Assembly (NCBI GenBank): GCA_035294245.1
Contig: DATGLG010000073.1
Location: forward strand, 62,001-126,000
DNA from: DATGLG01 sp035294245
Lineage (GTDB): Bacteria > Pseudomonadota > Alphaproteobacteria > JACZXZ01
Reading direction: 5' to 3'
DNA: 64,000 nucleotides
The position numbers and the translations under genes were made by a program. The notes under the pieces were generated by a model. It did no database searches, was not told where the DNA came from, and saw only the letters and a list, made by a program, of their open reading frames with translations. This document shows, one piece after another, positions 35,956 to 43,949 of the stretch (position 1 is its first letter; every line of letters begins with the position of its first letter).

Positions 35956-37224
35956 TCACCTGAGGAATGCGGGCAGCGCCAGTCCTGCTCCGCCGAGCAT
36001 GACGAGAGCACCTGCAGGGACCGCACCATTCCGATAACCACCCAGGCCGATCGCATAGACAGCCCTCAAAACGTTATTGGATGACGTGGCGACCAGGATC
36101 GCGATAGCGAGTAGATGGAGCGAAGAGCCTGCAATAGCGCCTTGGGCGATCGAGAGCACAAAGGGATTGACGTCCGTAATGCCAACCAACGCCGCCAGTC
36201 CAAAGACACCAGAAATGCCAAACTCGGTGTGAACCCAGTCGGATGCCAAGGACACAACCACGAACAGCACGGCGAATATGAGCGCTGTATTGAGCTCCAA
36301 GGGATTCGCGGGTTGGCCCACTTCCACGTGCTCAATAGCATTCCGACGTGGGCTTAAATAGATCAAACCGGACAGAACCAGGGCAATCGCTGCCAGCGCG
36401 AACAGAGCAGGAAACAGTTCGCGAGCGAGAGATGCATTGAAGATCGCCACGATGATCCAGACTCGCAGATACATGACGGCCGTCGCGAGCACGATGCCCG
36501 CCTGTAGCTCGCCTGCCCGACTGGACCCCTGGCGCGATCGTCTCGCCAATACGGCGGTCGTCGCGGTCGACGAATAAAGTCCGCCGAGAAGCGCGGTGAT
36601 CAACCCACTATGCCTCGGCAAAAGAAGGCGCTGTGCCAGGTAACTGCAATATGAGAGGCCGCTCACCACTACGACGGCCAGCCACGCCTGGTAAGGCGTG
36701 ATCGATGTCAGAGTGGTAATCGGCTTGTCCGGTAGTAGCGGCAGAATAATACCGGAGAGGACCAGGAACTTGCCGAGAGTCACAAGCTCCTCATAAGGAA
36801 CCTGGCGCGCCAAATTGTGGAGTGCCCGGCGTGCCCCGAGGAGGATCACAGCCACTACCGTAAAGCTGATACCGACCCAGAGAGGGCCGGCCAAGGCAAC
36901 CGCTCCAAGCGCATATGCGAGCATATTGCAGGTGGGGACGACCAACTCGGCTCCGAACTCAGCTTCCGAGCTATTCCGTCCGAGCCAAGCCCTGTAATAG
37001 GCGAGCAACCAGGCCCCAAGCGCGAGCATTCCGGCGGTGAATGGGAGGGCGAACCTGGTCTCAAGCGCATAAAGCCCGGCACCTGCAAACGAAAGCAGAG
37101 GGAAGGTTCTAATGCCGCCGGGCGGCTTCATCGAGCTCGTGCCATACTGCTCTTCAAACGCCAAGCCCAGGAAGAAGGAAAGGCCAAGAAGGATCAGCAA
37201 GCGAACAGGAGAAAGGAGAAGCAT
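35956..37224 (-). CDS. MgtC/SapB-DUF4010 membrane protein
   Basis: This 422-residue protein has about 11-12 transmembrane helices. The N-terminal part contains the MgtC/SapB-type pattern (LSFFLGLAFEEQYG, then GGIRTFPLLSFAGAGLYAL), and the C-terminal half is DUF4010 (LGITDVNPF-like region in LVGITDVNPFVLSIAQG). GGAGCGTC precedes the ATG. Such proteins are common in proteobacteria, and the function is not established. It stands alone in its strand, convergent with the metallo-hydrolase. Confidence 0.8.
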   Translation of the reverse strand: MLLLSPVRLLILLGLSFFLGLAFEEQYGTSSMKPPGGIRTFPLLSFAGAGLYALETRFALPFTAGMLALGAWLLAYYRAWLGRNSSEAEFGAELVVPTCNMLAYALGAVALAGPLWVGISFTVVAVILLGARRALHNLARQVPYEELVTLGKFLVLSGIILPLLPDKPITTLTSITPYQAWLAVVVVSGLSYCSYLAQRLLLPRHSGLITALLGGLYSSTATTAVLARRSRQGSSRAGELQAGIVLATAVMYLRVWIIVAIFNASLARELFPALFALAAIALVLSGLIYLSPRRNAIEHVEVGQPANPLELNTALIFAVLFVVVSLASDWVHTEFGISGVFGLAALVGITDVNPFVLSIAQGAIAGSSLHLLAIAILVATSSNNVLRAVYAIGLGGYRNGAVPAGALVMLGGAGLALPAFLR

Positions 37225-37435
37225 GACGCTCCGGCCAGTAAGCTCAAAAGAAGACGCGCTTCAACCGCGATTCCCGCGATGAGAAAAGAGCTGGCGCCAC
37301 CGACCGACTTCGAGCAGCCCATGTGGCTCCATCGGCATCTGGCCCCCGCCCTCGCGCTTGCGCCAGAGGAGGCATTTTACTGGGTGCGGCTTTCTTTCAC
37401 CTGCTATTGAAGTGAATTATGCGGCGAGGCAAATA

Positions 37436-38059
37436 TTAAGAGTCATGATACATGTTGGCGATGTCGCGGGCATCCTGGCCGACCAGCCTGCAAATTTCCT
37501 TTGCTAGCGCGTGGACGGGTCCCACGAAGTCGATCGCGTCACAATATCGTATCGCACTTTCCGGCATCTCAGGAAATGTTGCTTCCTGAGGGCTCTGAAC
37601 GAGTGCGACCCCACCGGCCTCCTTGATTGCCTTGAGCCCTAATGCACCATCTTTGAGCATGCCGGATAGCACGACCCCGATGGTTCGATTCCCGGCGTGG
37701 CGGGCCAATGAGAAAAATAAGATGTCGATGTTGTGACCGCGATAGAAATGATCCGGCAGCAAATGCATGCGCAGATCCGCTCCCACAATGAGGTGCCGAT
37801 CGGGTGCCCCGATATAGCCGCAGCCTCGTCGTAACGTTTCGCCATCTCGCGGAACGATCAAGGGTAGAGTCGTTTCTCGAGAAAGAATTTGGCGCAGATG
37901 GCTTGTTCGGTTAGAGGGCCGGTGCAGTACGACAAGAACGGCGGCAGGTAATTGACGAGGGAAATGCCTAAGTAGGCCGGATAGAGCTTCGACGCCTCCA
38001 GCGGAAGCCCCGATTGCGACGATGTCCAGTTGCCGTCCTTTCAGTCGTCTTTCGGGCAT
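37436..38059 (-). CDS. Stand-alone CheB-type protein-glutamate methylesterase domain
   Basis: This 207-residue protein consists of the CheB catalytic domain alone. The triad is visible: Ser in AIGASAGGVEAL, His in VLHRPSNR, and Asp in LSGMLKDGALGL (G-D-D-G replaced by K-D-G). It lacks the N-terminal receiver domain found in chemotaxis CheB. No other chemotaxis gene is nearby, so the role is probably outside classical chemotaxis. The gap to DUF4010 (37225-37435) shows no gene. Confidence 0.85.
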   Translation of the reverse strand: MPERRLKGRQLDIVAIGASAGGVEALSGLLRHFPRQLPAAVLVVLHRPSNRTSHLRQILSRETTLPLIVPRDGETLRRGCGYIGAPDRHLIVGADLRMHLLPDHFYRGHNIDILFFSLARHAGNRTIGVVLSGMLKDGALGLKAIKEAGGVALVQSPQEATFPEMPESAIRYCDAIDFVGPVHALAKEICRLVGQDARDIANMYHDS

Positions 38060-38253
38060 GTATCAGGCCCCGAGCATCTGGAAGTCCGATGCGAAGGCTT
38101 TTGGCTCGCACAGCATCGGATACTCACTATTGCTCTAACGACACGCCGGGGCTTTGATTTAACGCAGTTTAAGTCGAAAATCTTGGATCCGAAAATCCGA
38201 GAAGCGGTCCACGGCTTCAGAGAGCGACGATCGGCAATCGTCAGGCCGCGTTT

Positions 38254-39261
38254 TTATCTTTCCTTCCCCTTCTCCAACTGGCCGATGATATCCGTCATCA
38301 GTCGGAACTTGACCTGGGTGGCGCTCAAATCACGGAAATAGTCGATCAATTCGCTCCAAGGATCCTTGAGCCGCCCAACGGCAGAGATGAAGGCCACGAC
38401 GCCGCCTATGGCCAGCTGGTCGGTATGGACGTACCAGCCGCCAAGCAGGAGTATGGCAACGATCTGGATGTGATTGCAGAGGTTCATGAGAAAGTGGAGC
38501 GTGAACCTGAAGCGAAAGATCCCCATGTCGACTGCGAAGATATGATCAATCCTCGCGTCATCGGAGCTCCCACCATCCAATTGGCCACCAGGAGCAAGAA
38601 TACCCGCACTCACCTCGCGCAGCATGCGGATGCGCGCCATGGTGCGCCGATTAATAGCTCTCTGAAGGAGCGGAACGAAGACAAGTTGGGGCGTAAAGAG
38701 CAGGAGCGCAGTCAGTGCCATCCATGGCTCGACATGGATCATGTAGGCGACTGTTGAGAGCAAAACGCCCCCCTGCAGAAGTGGCTCGGAGATGCTTCCC
38801 CCAACAAATCCCCCGATAGGCTCGACTTCCGCAACAATCATCGAAATCTCTATTCCGTTTGTCTCGAGCGCAGAATGCTTTGCGAGAGGAGCTCCGGCCA
38901 GGGCGCGGATGCGGTGACGTAGATCGCGAACGGCGCACTCGCCGAGCCAGCCGCGATAGACGTTGAGCACGAGCTTGATGCCCCCCTGCACGATCACGAT
39001 GCCGGCGTAAACGGCGCAGAGCATGACCACGAGGTGATAGTTCCGCTCCTTAACCAGATCGTTGACGATACGGCGCTGCAACTCGAGGGGCACGACTTCG
39101 AGAAGGAAGATGGCGACCGTGAGTACGACGAGGACCGGCTGATGCCAGCCGCTGATCCGCAGGACGTAGCGGAAAATCGTCTGTGGCAGCCCGATCTTTC
39201 CGCTCGTCGTTGGCGCGCGTATCTCTTTCGATGCGGGAATATTTTGGGTGCCGAGTCCCAT
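38254..39261 (-). CDS. ABC exporter membrane domain without ATPase domain
   Basis: This 335-residue protein matches the six-helix ABC transporter type-1 transmembrane domain from its first helix (PVLVVLTVAIFLLEVVPLELQRRIVNDL) to the end (LSATQVKFRLMTDIIGQLEKG), where an ABC exporter would continue into the nucleotide-binding domain. No ATPase part follows, and no ATPase gene is next to it. AGGAAC precedes the ATG. An FNR-like box (39319-39332) lies about 64 bases upstream. The ending is natural, with a stop after a charged tail, so it is not just a recent frameshift. The gap 38060-38253 shows no gene. Confidence 0.75.
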   Translation of the reverse strand: MGLGTQNIPASKEIRAPTTSGKIGLPQTIFRYVLRISGWHQPVLVVLTVAIFLLEVVPLELQRRIVNDLVKERNYHLVVMLCAVYAGIVIVQGGIKLVLNVYRGWLGECAVRDLRHRIRALAGAPLAKHSALETNGIEISMIVAEVEPIGGFVGGSISEPLLQGGVLLSTVAYMIHVEPWMALTALLLFTPQLVFVPLLQRAINRRTMARIRMLREVSAGILAPGGQLDGGSSDDARIDHIFAVDMGIFRFRFTLHFLMNLCNHIQIVAILLLGGWYVHTDQLAIGGVVAFISAVGRLKDPWSELIDYFRDLSATQVKFRLMTDIIGQLEKGKER

Positions 39262-39318
39262 TCGTAGTTCCTGATATTGCCTTCTGAGCTATCATCGCAT
39301 CGCCCCGCCGCCTGGCCG

Positions 39319-39332
39319 ATGATCCAGATCAA
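39319..39332. promoter_or_regulatory. FNR-like box, one mismatch
   Basis: ATGATCCAGATCAA differs from the consensus only in its first base. It lies 64 bases upstream of the ABC membrane-domain gene start (39261) and about 115 bases before the gene at 39440. Confidence 0.55.
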
Positions 39333-39439
39333 TTGGCCGACGCGGCGCGAAAATGCGAAACTCCCTCCAGGCGCAATCCGCAGAAGACAGAGGGTCCGTT
39401 GCGGACGCGCACCCGAGCGGAATGTCGCGGGAGCCAGTG

Positions 39440-39910
39440 ATGTCGGATTGGGGAATTGTTGCGCGAGCCATCCATGTCCTCTCGGTCGTCGTCTGGATTG
39501 GCGGCGTCTCGATGGTCGCTACGGTGCTGCTTCCGTATATGCGCAGGGGAGAATCAGCGGATTGGCTTCGAGATTTTGATGCGATCGAGCGGCGATTCGC
39601 ACCGCAAGCGCGGCTCGCCGTGCTTCTTACCGGATTGAGCGGCTTATACATGCTCTACCGATACGGCCTTTGGGATCGCTTCCTCTCCGGCCAATTTTGG
39701 TGGATGCATCTGATGATTTTTACTTGGCTCCTGTTCGGTATGATGTTGTTTATTTTCGAGCCCCTCGTATTTGGAAAATGGGTGCGGAGACGCGGCCGGG
39801 CTGCGCCAAGGTCAACCCTTGCATTGATGCTGCGGCTCCATTGGGCTTTGCTCATCTTGAGCCTGGTCACCATCTTTGCGGCGGTCGTTGGCAGTCACGG
39901 GGGGCTTTAG
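39440..39910 (+). CDS. CopD-like four-helix membrane protein
   Basis: This 156-residue protein has four predicted TM helices, starting with a CopD-type helix: WGIVARAIHVLSVVVWIGG. Others are RLAVLLTGLSGLYMLYRYG, WWMHLMIFTWLLFGMMLFI and LRLHWALLILSLVTIFAAV. His residues are found in three helices (AIHV, WMHL, RLHW), which could bind heme or copper. The ATG at 39440 is preceded by GGGAG; 39422 is possible. It lies before the 12-TM gene, with a 160-base gap that holds a perfect palindrome. The substrate is not known. Confidence 0.6.
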   Translation: MSDWGIVARAIHVLSVVVWIGGVSMVATVLLPYMRRGESADWLRDFDAIERRFAPQARLAVLLTGLSGLYMLYRYGLWDRFLSGQFWWMHLMIFTWLLFGMMLFIFEPLVFGKWVRRRGRAAPRSTLALMLRLHWALLILSLVTIFAAVVGSHGGL

Positions 39911-39997
39911 AGCATCCAAGGCAGGGCGCTCCCGGCCGGCACCGACGCCCTTCCACGGCTGAGTCGTGACGGCATCAATTGGGCCATCGGAATCACC

Positions 39998-40019
39998 GTC
40001 TTTGCGCTAGCGCAAAGAC
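39998..40019. promoter_or_regulatory. Perfect 22-base palindrome with TTGCG/CGCAA half-sites
   Basis: The arm GTCTTTGCGCT is repeated in exact inverse. The core TTGCG-CTAG-CGCAA has the spacing of an FNR/CRP-family site but a TTGCG half-site, like sites described for NnrR-type NO regulators. It lies 54 bases before the 40074 gene. The Crp/Fnr regulator at 43066 is the natural candidate to bind it. Confidence 0.7.
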
Positions 40020-40073
40020 AGGACGGCGCGGACGGGCAATGGTGGCCAGCGCTGGACGACTCTGGATGACCCC

Positions 40074-41456
40074 ATGTTTGGCTCGAGTCTCTCTCGTTGG
40101 ACCATGCTCCATTTCGGCGTGGCGATCTGCGCCTTCGTCGTGGCGCAGATCATAATGGTCGCGGGCTGTAGCTATCCCGCGGCGCCGCTACTCGCCCCCG
40201 CGACTCTGATCACCGTCCACTTGCTCACGCTCGGCTGGCTGACCCTCCTCATGCTGGGTGCCCTTCACCAGTTCGTCCCCGTCATCACCGGCCAGCCGGC
40301 GGCCGCACAGAGCTCGGCCTTGGTGTCGCTGCTCGGGATTGGAATTGGGCTTGCGGCGATGGTGCTGGGCTTTTTGGCGCTCGCCGGCGCCGTGCCGTCG
40401 ACCGCGGTCGCCGCGTTGCCGATCGGAGGCCTCTTTGTCCTCGGCGGGACGCTTCTTGCCGTATGGAGGCTCGCGCCGGTGCTCTGGCGCGCCCGCCCGC
40501 TGACTCTGCCGGCCCGTTTCGTCCTCGCCGCCTTCGGCTTCCTCCTGGTCACGGTCGGCCTCGGCCTGACCTTCGGCGCGATCTTCGCCTGCCCGACCCT
40601 CTTCCCTTGGGGCCGCTTCATGGCCGACGGACTTCGGCTCCACGTGATGGGGGGCGTTTTGGGCTGGTTCAGCTTGATCGCGCTGGGGGTCAGCTATCGC
40701 TTGCTTAGCATGTTCATGCTGGCTCCGGAAGAGCGAGGCTGGCTGGGAGAGTCGGCGTTTCTCCTCATAACGCTCGGTCTCGCCGCCACCTGGCTTGTCG
40801 GTCTCGTTCGGGCAACGGGCATCGCCATTCCAGAGTTCGTGCTGGATGATGGCGAGGCAATCGTTGCGCTCGGCATCGCGCTCTACCTTGCAGACATGGC
40901 GCTCCTCTATCGTGCCCGCCGCCGCCGGGCGCTCGAGCTCAACAGTCGAACGGCTGCCGCCGCCCTCGGCGCGCTGGCCGCCAGCCTTGTGCTCGCCGTC
41001 GCGTTCGGGGGCGCCGACCGGCTCGAGGAGGTTGCGGGGCCGATAGGCTACCTGTTCGTGTTCGGCTGGCTGTCCGGCCTTGGCGTCAGCCAGCTCTACA
41101 AGATCGTGCCCTTCCTGACCTGGATCCAGCGCTACGGCACGGCGCTCGGCAAAGGCCCAGTGCCCCGGGTTCAGGACCTCGTTTGCGAGCCGCGGGCCCG
41201 ACCCTGGTTCGTCCTTTATTTCGTATCCGTGGCAGCTGGCACTGCCTTCGGGCTGATTAGCTGGCCAGAGCTTTGGCGCCTCGCGATCGCCGGGCACCTG
41301 CTCGCGACCCTTGCGATCGCGCGAGAGCTCTGGTGCGCGCGCTATCGCGAGCCTCGGACGACGGCTCAGCCACAGCACAATTCTCCTGTTCAGCCAGCCA
41401 ACCCAACGGCCCGCCACCCCGATCGCGTTGCGCACCAAGGAGGAAGCCTGACATGA
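40074..41456 (+). CDS. 12-TM membrane protein, possibly heme-binding
   Basis: This 460-residue protein has twelve predicted TM helices and a charged C-terminal tail. Two helices contain H-x4-GW-type patterns (VHLLTLGWLTLLMLG near 49 and LRLHVMGGVLGWF near 190), and LGALHQFVPV and SQLYKIVPFLTW follow helix ends. These are reminiscent of heme-copper oxidase subunit I and related heme-binding membrane proteins, but the usual CuB pattern is not clear. The stop overlaps the next gene (ATGA). A 22-base palindrome lies 54 bases upstream. The gene heads an operon with DUF2249 and DUF59 genes; a function in NO or oxygen handling is an inference. Confidence 0.7.
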   Translation: MFGSSLSRWTMLHFGVAICAFVVAQIIMVAGCSYPAAPLLAPATLITVHLLTLGWLTLLMLGALHQFVPVITGQPAAAQSSALVSLLGIGIGLAAMVLGFLALAGAVPSTAVAALPIGGLFVLGGTLLAVWRLAPVLWRARPLTLPARFVLAAFGFLLVTVGLGLTFGAIFACPTLFPWGRFMADGLRLHVMGGVLGWFSLIALGVSYRLLSMFMLAPEERGWLGESAFLLITLGLAATWLVGLVRATGIAIPEFVLDDGEAIVALGIALYLADMALLYRARRRRALELNSRTAAAALGALAASLVLAVAFGGADRLEEVAGPIGYLFVFGWLSGLGVSQLYKIVPFLTWIQRYGTALGKGPVPRVQDLVCEPRARPWFVLYFVSVAAGTAFGLISWPELWRLAIAGHLLATLAIARELWCARYREPRTTAQPQHNSPVQPANPTARHPDRVAHQGGSLT

Positions 41457-41992
41457 GTGCACCATCCCCTCTGACCCTGGACGTCCGTGAGATTCTCCGA
41501 TCGGGCGGCGAGCCCTTCGGCGAGATCATGCACGCGGTGGCGTCCTTGACCTCCGGCCAGAGCCTGCGCCTGCTCGCGACCTTCAAGCCCGTCCCGCTCT
41601 TCGCCGTCATGGCGCAAAAGGGCTATGCCCATGCGGAACGGGAAATCGGCAACGGTGACTGGGAAGTCCTGTTCACGCCGACCCCGCTCTCCGGCAGCTC
41701 AGCCAATGACGGAAGCAATACCGCAGTGAAGGCCGCGGCGCAGCCGGCATCCTGGGGCGATCCGGCGCAGACCCTCGACAATCGCGGGCTTCAGCCGCCG
41801 GAGCCCTTGGTGCGAACTCTGGAGACGCTTGGAACCCTCACGCCCGGCGCGGTGATCGAGGTCCTCACCGACCGCGAGCCGCTGTTCCTTTACACCGAGC
41901 TCAAGGTGCGTGGTCATGAGTTCCGCGCGGAGGCGCGCGGAAGCGAGGGATATCGGCTGTTGATCCGCCGCGGCGGGGAGATTGCGGCGTGA
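41453..41992 (+). CDS. Tandem DUF2249 protein
   Basis: This 179-residue soluble protein has two DUF2249-like units. The first, at about 6-77, starts LTLDVREIL and ends WEVLFTP; the second, at about 100-172, starts QTLDNRGLQPPEP and ends GYRLLIRRG. DUF2249 has an SirA/TusA-like fold. The ATG at 41453 has AAGGAGG upstream and overlaps the previous stop. The next gene begins at a GTG overlapping this stop. The function of DUF2249 is unsettled; members are often near denitrification genes. Confidence 0.78.
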   Translation: MSAPSPLTLDVREILRSGGEPFGEIMHAVASLTSGQSLRLLATFKPVPLFAVMAQKGYAHAEREIGNGDWEVLFTPTPLSGSSANDGSNTAVKAAAQPASWGDPAQTLDNRGLQPPEPLVRTLETLGTLTPGAVIEVLTDREPLFLYTELKVRGHEFRAEARGSEGYRLLIRRGGEIAA

Positions 41993-42300
41993 GCGACGAT
42001 CTTCGTCAAACCCTGGCCGAGGCTCTCAAAAGCGTGATCGACCCCGAGCTGGGCTTCAATATCGTCGACCTCGGCCTGGTCTACGATATCGAGGTCGATG
42101 ACGGCGGGCGCGCCCGCATCCTCCTCACGACGACGACGCCGGGCTGTCCGGCCACCAATTACATCCGACAGGGTGTTGAGACCTGTGCGGGCGAAGTCCC
42201 CGGCATCACCGCGGTCGACGTCACGATGACCTGGCTGCCGCCTTGGTCTCCCGACCGCATGAGCGATGCCGCCAAGGAGCATTTGCATGTCCGCAGATGA
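41989..42300 (+). CDS. DUF59 metal-sulfur cluster assembly factor (MIP18/PaaD-like)
   Basis: This 103-residue protein matches the MIP18-family (DUF59) throughout, with VIDPELGFNIVDLGLVY as the typical block and TTTTPGCPATNYI containing the conserved Cys. Such proteins take part in Fe-S cluster assembly or repair. It starts at a GTG in a GTGA overlap with the DUF2249 gene. Being alone among DUF2249 genes suggests a target-specific Fe-S role, perhaps under nitrosative stress. Confidence 0.88.
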   Translation: MSDDLRQTLAEALKSVIDPELGFNIVDLGLVYDIEVDDGGRARILLTTTTPGCPATNYIRQGVETCAGEVPGITAVDVTMTWLPPWSPDRMSDAAKEHLHVRR

Positions 42301-42589
42301 CGCTCGTGAGCCACCAGCGCCGACAGCCGCGACGGGACCGGCCGATCACACCGGATCGCCCGATGCGTCACGGCATTGCCTCCCGCGGCTCAACGGCATT
42401 TTTGTTCGCGCACTCAAGGCATTGGGAGGCACGGGGCAGACGGACCTCGCCTGCCGGCTCGCCGCCGAAGCCTGGTCCGCGATCCGCAACGATCACCCCG
42501 GCGAGGCGGAGCGGCTCAACAAGACGCTGCACTACCTCACCCGTCCCACCCCGAACTTGAAGAAGGAGAGTGACCATGCAGACCGGTAA
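42287..42589 (+). CDS. Hypothetical protein (100 aa) of the DUF2249 operon
   Basis: This 100-residue protein starts at the ATG at 42287 (AAGGAG upstream) and overlaps the DUF59 gene by 14 bases. The first 30 residues are Ala/Pro-rich and probably disordered. The rest is helical with LNGIFVRALKALGGTGQ and DLACRLAAEAWSAIRNDH, ending in LNKTLHYLTRP. I recognise no named domain. It is held tightly between two operon genes, so it is likely a real part of the same pathway. Confidence 0.6.
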   Translation: MSADDAREPPAPTAATGPADHTGSPDASRHCLPRLNGIFVRALKALGGTGQTDLACRLAAEAWSAIRNDHPGEAERLNKTLHYLTRPTPNLKKESDHADR

Positions 42590-42818
42590 GACACTCGACG
42601 TGCGGACCCTTCCTCCCGTTCAGCGCCACGCCCTCATTTTCCAGACGGTCGCGAAGCTTCACGTGGGCGACGGCATCATCCTCGTCAATGATCATGATCC
42701 GAAACCGCTCCGCTATCAGTTCGACGCAGAGCAGCCCGGGCAGTTCGGGTGGGAGTACGTCGAGTCGGGACCGAAGGTTTGGCGGGTTCGCATCACCCGC
42801 CAGAAAGCCGCGGCGTAG
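42576..42818 (+). CDS. DUF2249 single-domain protein
   Basis: This 80-residue protein is a canonical DUF2249 domain: LDVRTLPPVQRHALIF, then ILVNDHDPKPLRYQF and the closing WEYVESGPKVWRVRI. The ATG at 42576 has GAAGGAGAG upstream and overlaps the preceding gene by 14 bases. The NDHDP-Y motif and the PxxRH motif are typical. It is the last gene of the operon, 247 bases before the Crp/Fnr regulator gene. Confidence 0.85.
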   Translation: MQTGKTLDVRTLPPVQRHALIFQTVAKLHVGDGIILVNDHDPKPLRYQFDAEQPGQFGWEYVESGPKVWRVRITRQKAAA

Positions 42819-43065
42819 TCCGGAGACGTCGGCGTGGTGCGGAGGTCCAACCATCGTCCGTGGCCTCCGCGCTTCGCCTACGCGCGGCTTGGCTAGCTCT
42901 CAGGCCGCAGAAACGCGCCCCGCCAGATGAGGCGTCCCGCCAGCCGGTCCCGCCGTACCTCCAGCGCGGGCTTTCACAAGGTGCTATATCGACTCAAATT
43001 GGACCTCCCTTCCCTGCCTCGGTCGAAGGCTTGCCAACCTGATCGTCAGGCTCTAAGACGGAAAA

Positions 43066-43788
43066 ATGGATCGCTCGCTCGACGGCTCGACGATCGCCCA
43101 GGCAAAGCTTTTCGCTCAACTCGACGCGCGATCCCTCGACGAGATCGCCCGTCGCGCACATGTTATGCGGATTCTCGCGGGCGCCTCCCTCTTCGAGCAA
43201 GATGACGAGGCGACCGCTTTTTATGTGCTGATTAGCGGGCGTATGAAGATTGCGCAGGTTACGCCGGAAGGACACCAGGTGGTGCTCCGCTATATCGGGC
43301 CCGGCGAGGTGTTCGGCGCGGTTCCGCTATTCACCAACACGGGCTATCCGGCGGCCGCCATCGCGGTGATCGAGAGTCTTGCAGCGCGATGGGACCGCGC
43401 CGCCACGCACGCGCTGATGGAGCGATATCCACGCATTGTGTCAAATGCGCTCACGATCGTCGGTTCCCGCCTTCAGGAACTCCAGAACCGCTATCGGGAG
43501 CTCTCGACAGAGCGGGTCGAGCAGCGCGTTGCGCAGGCGATTCTTCGCCTCATTCGGCAGGCCGGCAAGAAGGTTGAGGATGGAATGAGCATCGAGTTCC
43601 CGATCTCGCGCCAGGATATTGCCGAGATGACGGGAACGACGCTTCATACGGTCAGCCGAATCTTGAGCGCGTGGGAACATGCCGGGCTGCTCAGCAGCGG
43701 CCGCAGGCACATCACCATACTCAAGCCTCAAGGTCTCGCCGCGATGTCGGACGGCGTGTCGCCGCGGAGCGGTCGCCCTCTCCGATAA
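43066..43788 (+). CDS. Cysteine-free Crp/Fnr-family regulator (Dnr/NnrR-like)
   Basis: This 240-residue protein has a cyclic-nucleotide-like sensor domain (about 15-130) and a C-terminal HTH (about 180-210, RQDIAEMTGTTLHTVSRILS). It has no cysteine, so it cannot carry the FNR-type [4Fe-4S] cluster. In the recognition helix, the Glu of FNR (E-x2-S-R) is replaced by His (H-T-V-S-R at 194-198), so it should not read TTGAT half-sites well. It is a plausible heme-based NO sensor of the Dnr/NnrR type that could bind the TTGCG palindrome at 39998-40019. I saw no known site in its own 247-base upstream region (42819-43065). Confidence 0.85.
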   Translation: MDRSLDGSTIAQAKLFAQLDARSLDEIARRAHVMRILAGASLFEQDDEATAFYVLISGRMKIAQVTPEGHQVVLRYIGPGEVFGAVPLFTNTGYPAAAIAVIESLAARWDRAATHALMERYPRIVSNALTIVGSRLQELQNRYRELSTERVEQRVAQAILRLIRQAGKKVEDGMSIEFPISRQDIAEMTGTTLHTVSRILSAWEHAGLLSSGRRHITILKPQGLAAMSDGVSPRSGRPLR

Positions 43789-43949
43789 AGGTGACCTGCA
43801 TGCCTGGGTTCCTCGGCCCGCAAATCTGGCGCACGGGGATATCGGACCGGCTCACTGCGACTTCTATCCCGCGCCGTGGCGAAATGCGCGACACCTTTCG
43901 CCTGCCGATATGACGGCGAACCATCGGCGAGGACCAGGATCATCGGTCG

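Noticed and set aside
37279..37410. 43-codon frame (MRKELAPPTDFEQP...) between DUF4010 and CheB
   Set aside because: It has no Shine-Dalgarno sequence and no recognised motif; the longer frame is antisense to DUF4010.
40188..41465. 425-codon open frame on the minus strand
   Set aside because: It is antisense to the 12-TM gene, is rich in Arg, Glu and Gly, and has no fold pattern.
43800..43913. 37-codon frame after the Crp/Fnr gene
   Set aside because: It has a weak ribosome site and no conserved pattern; it is most likely chance.
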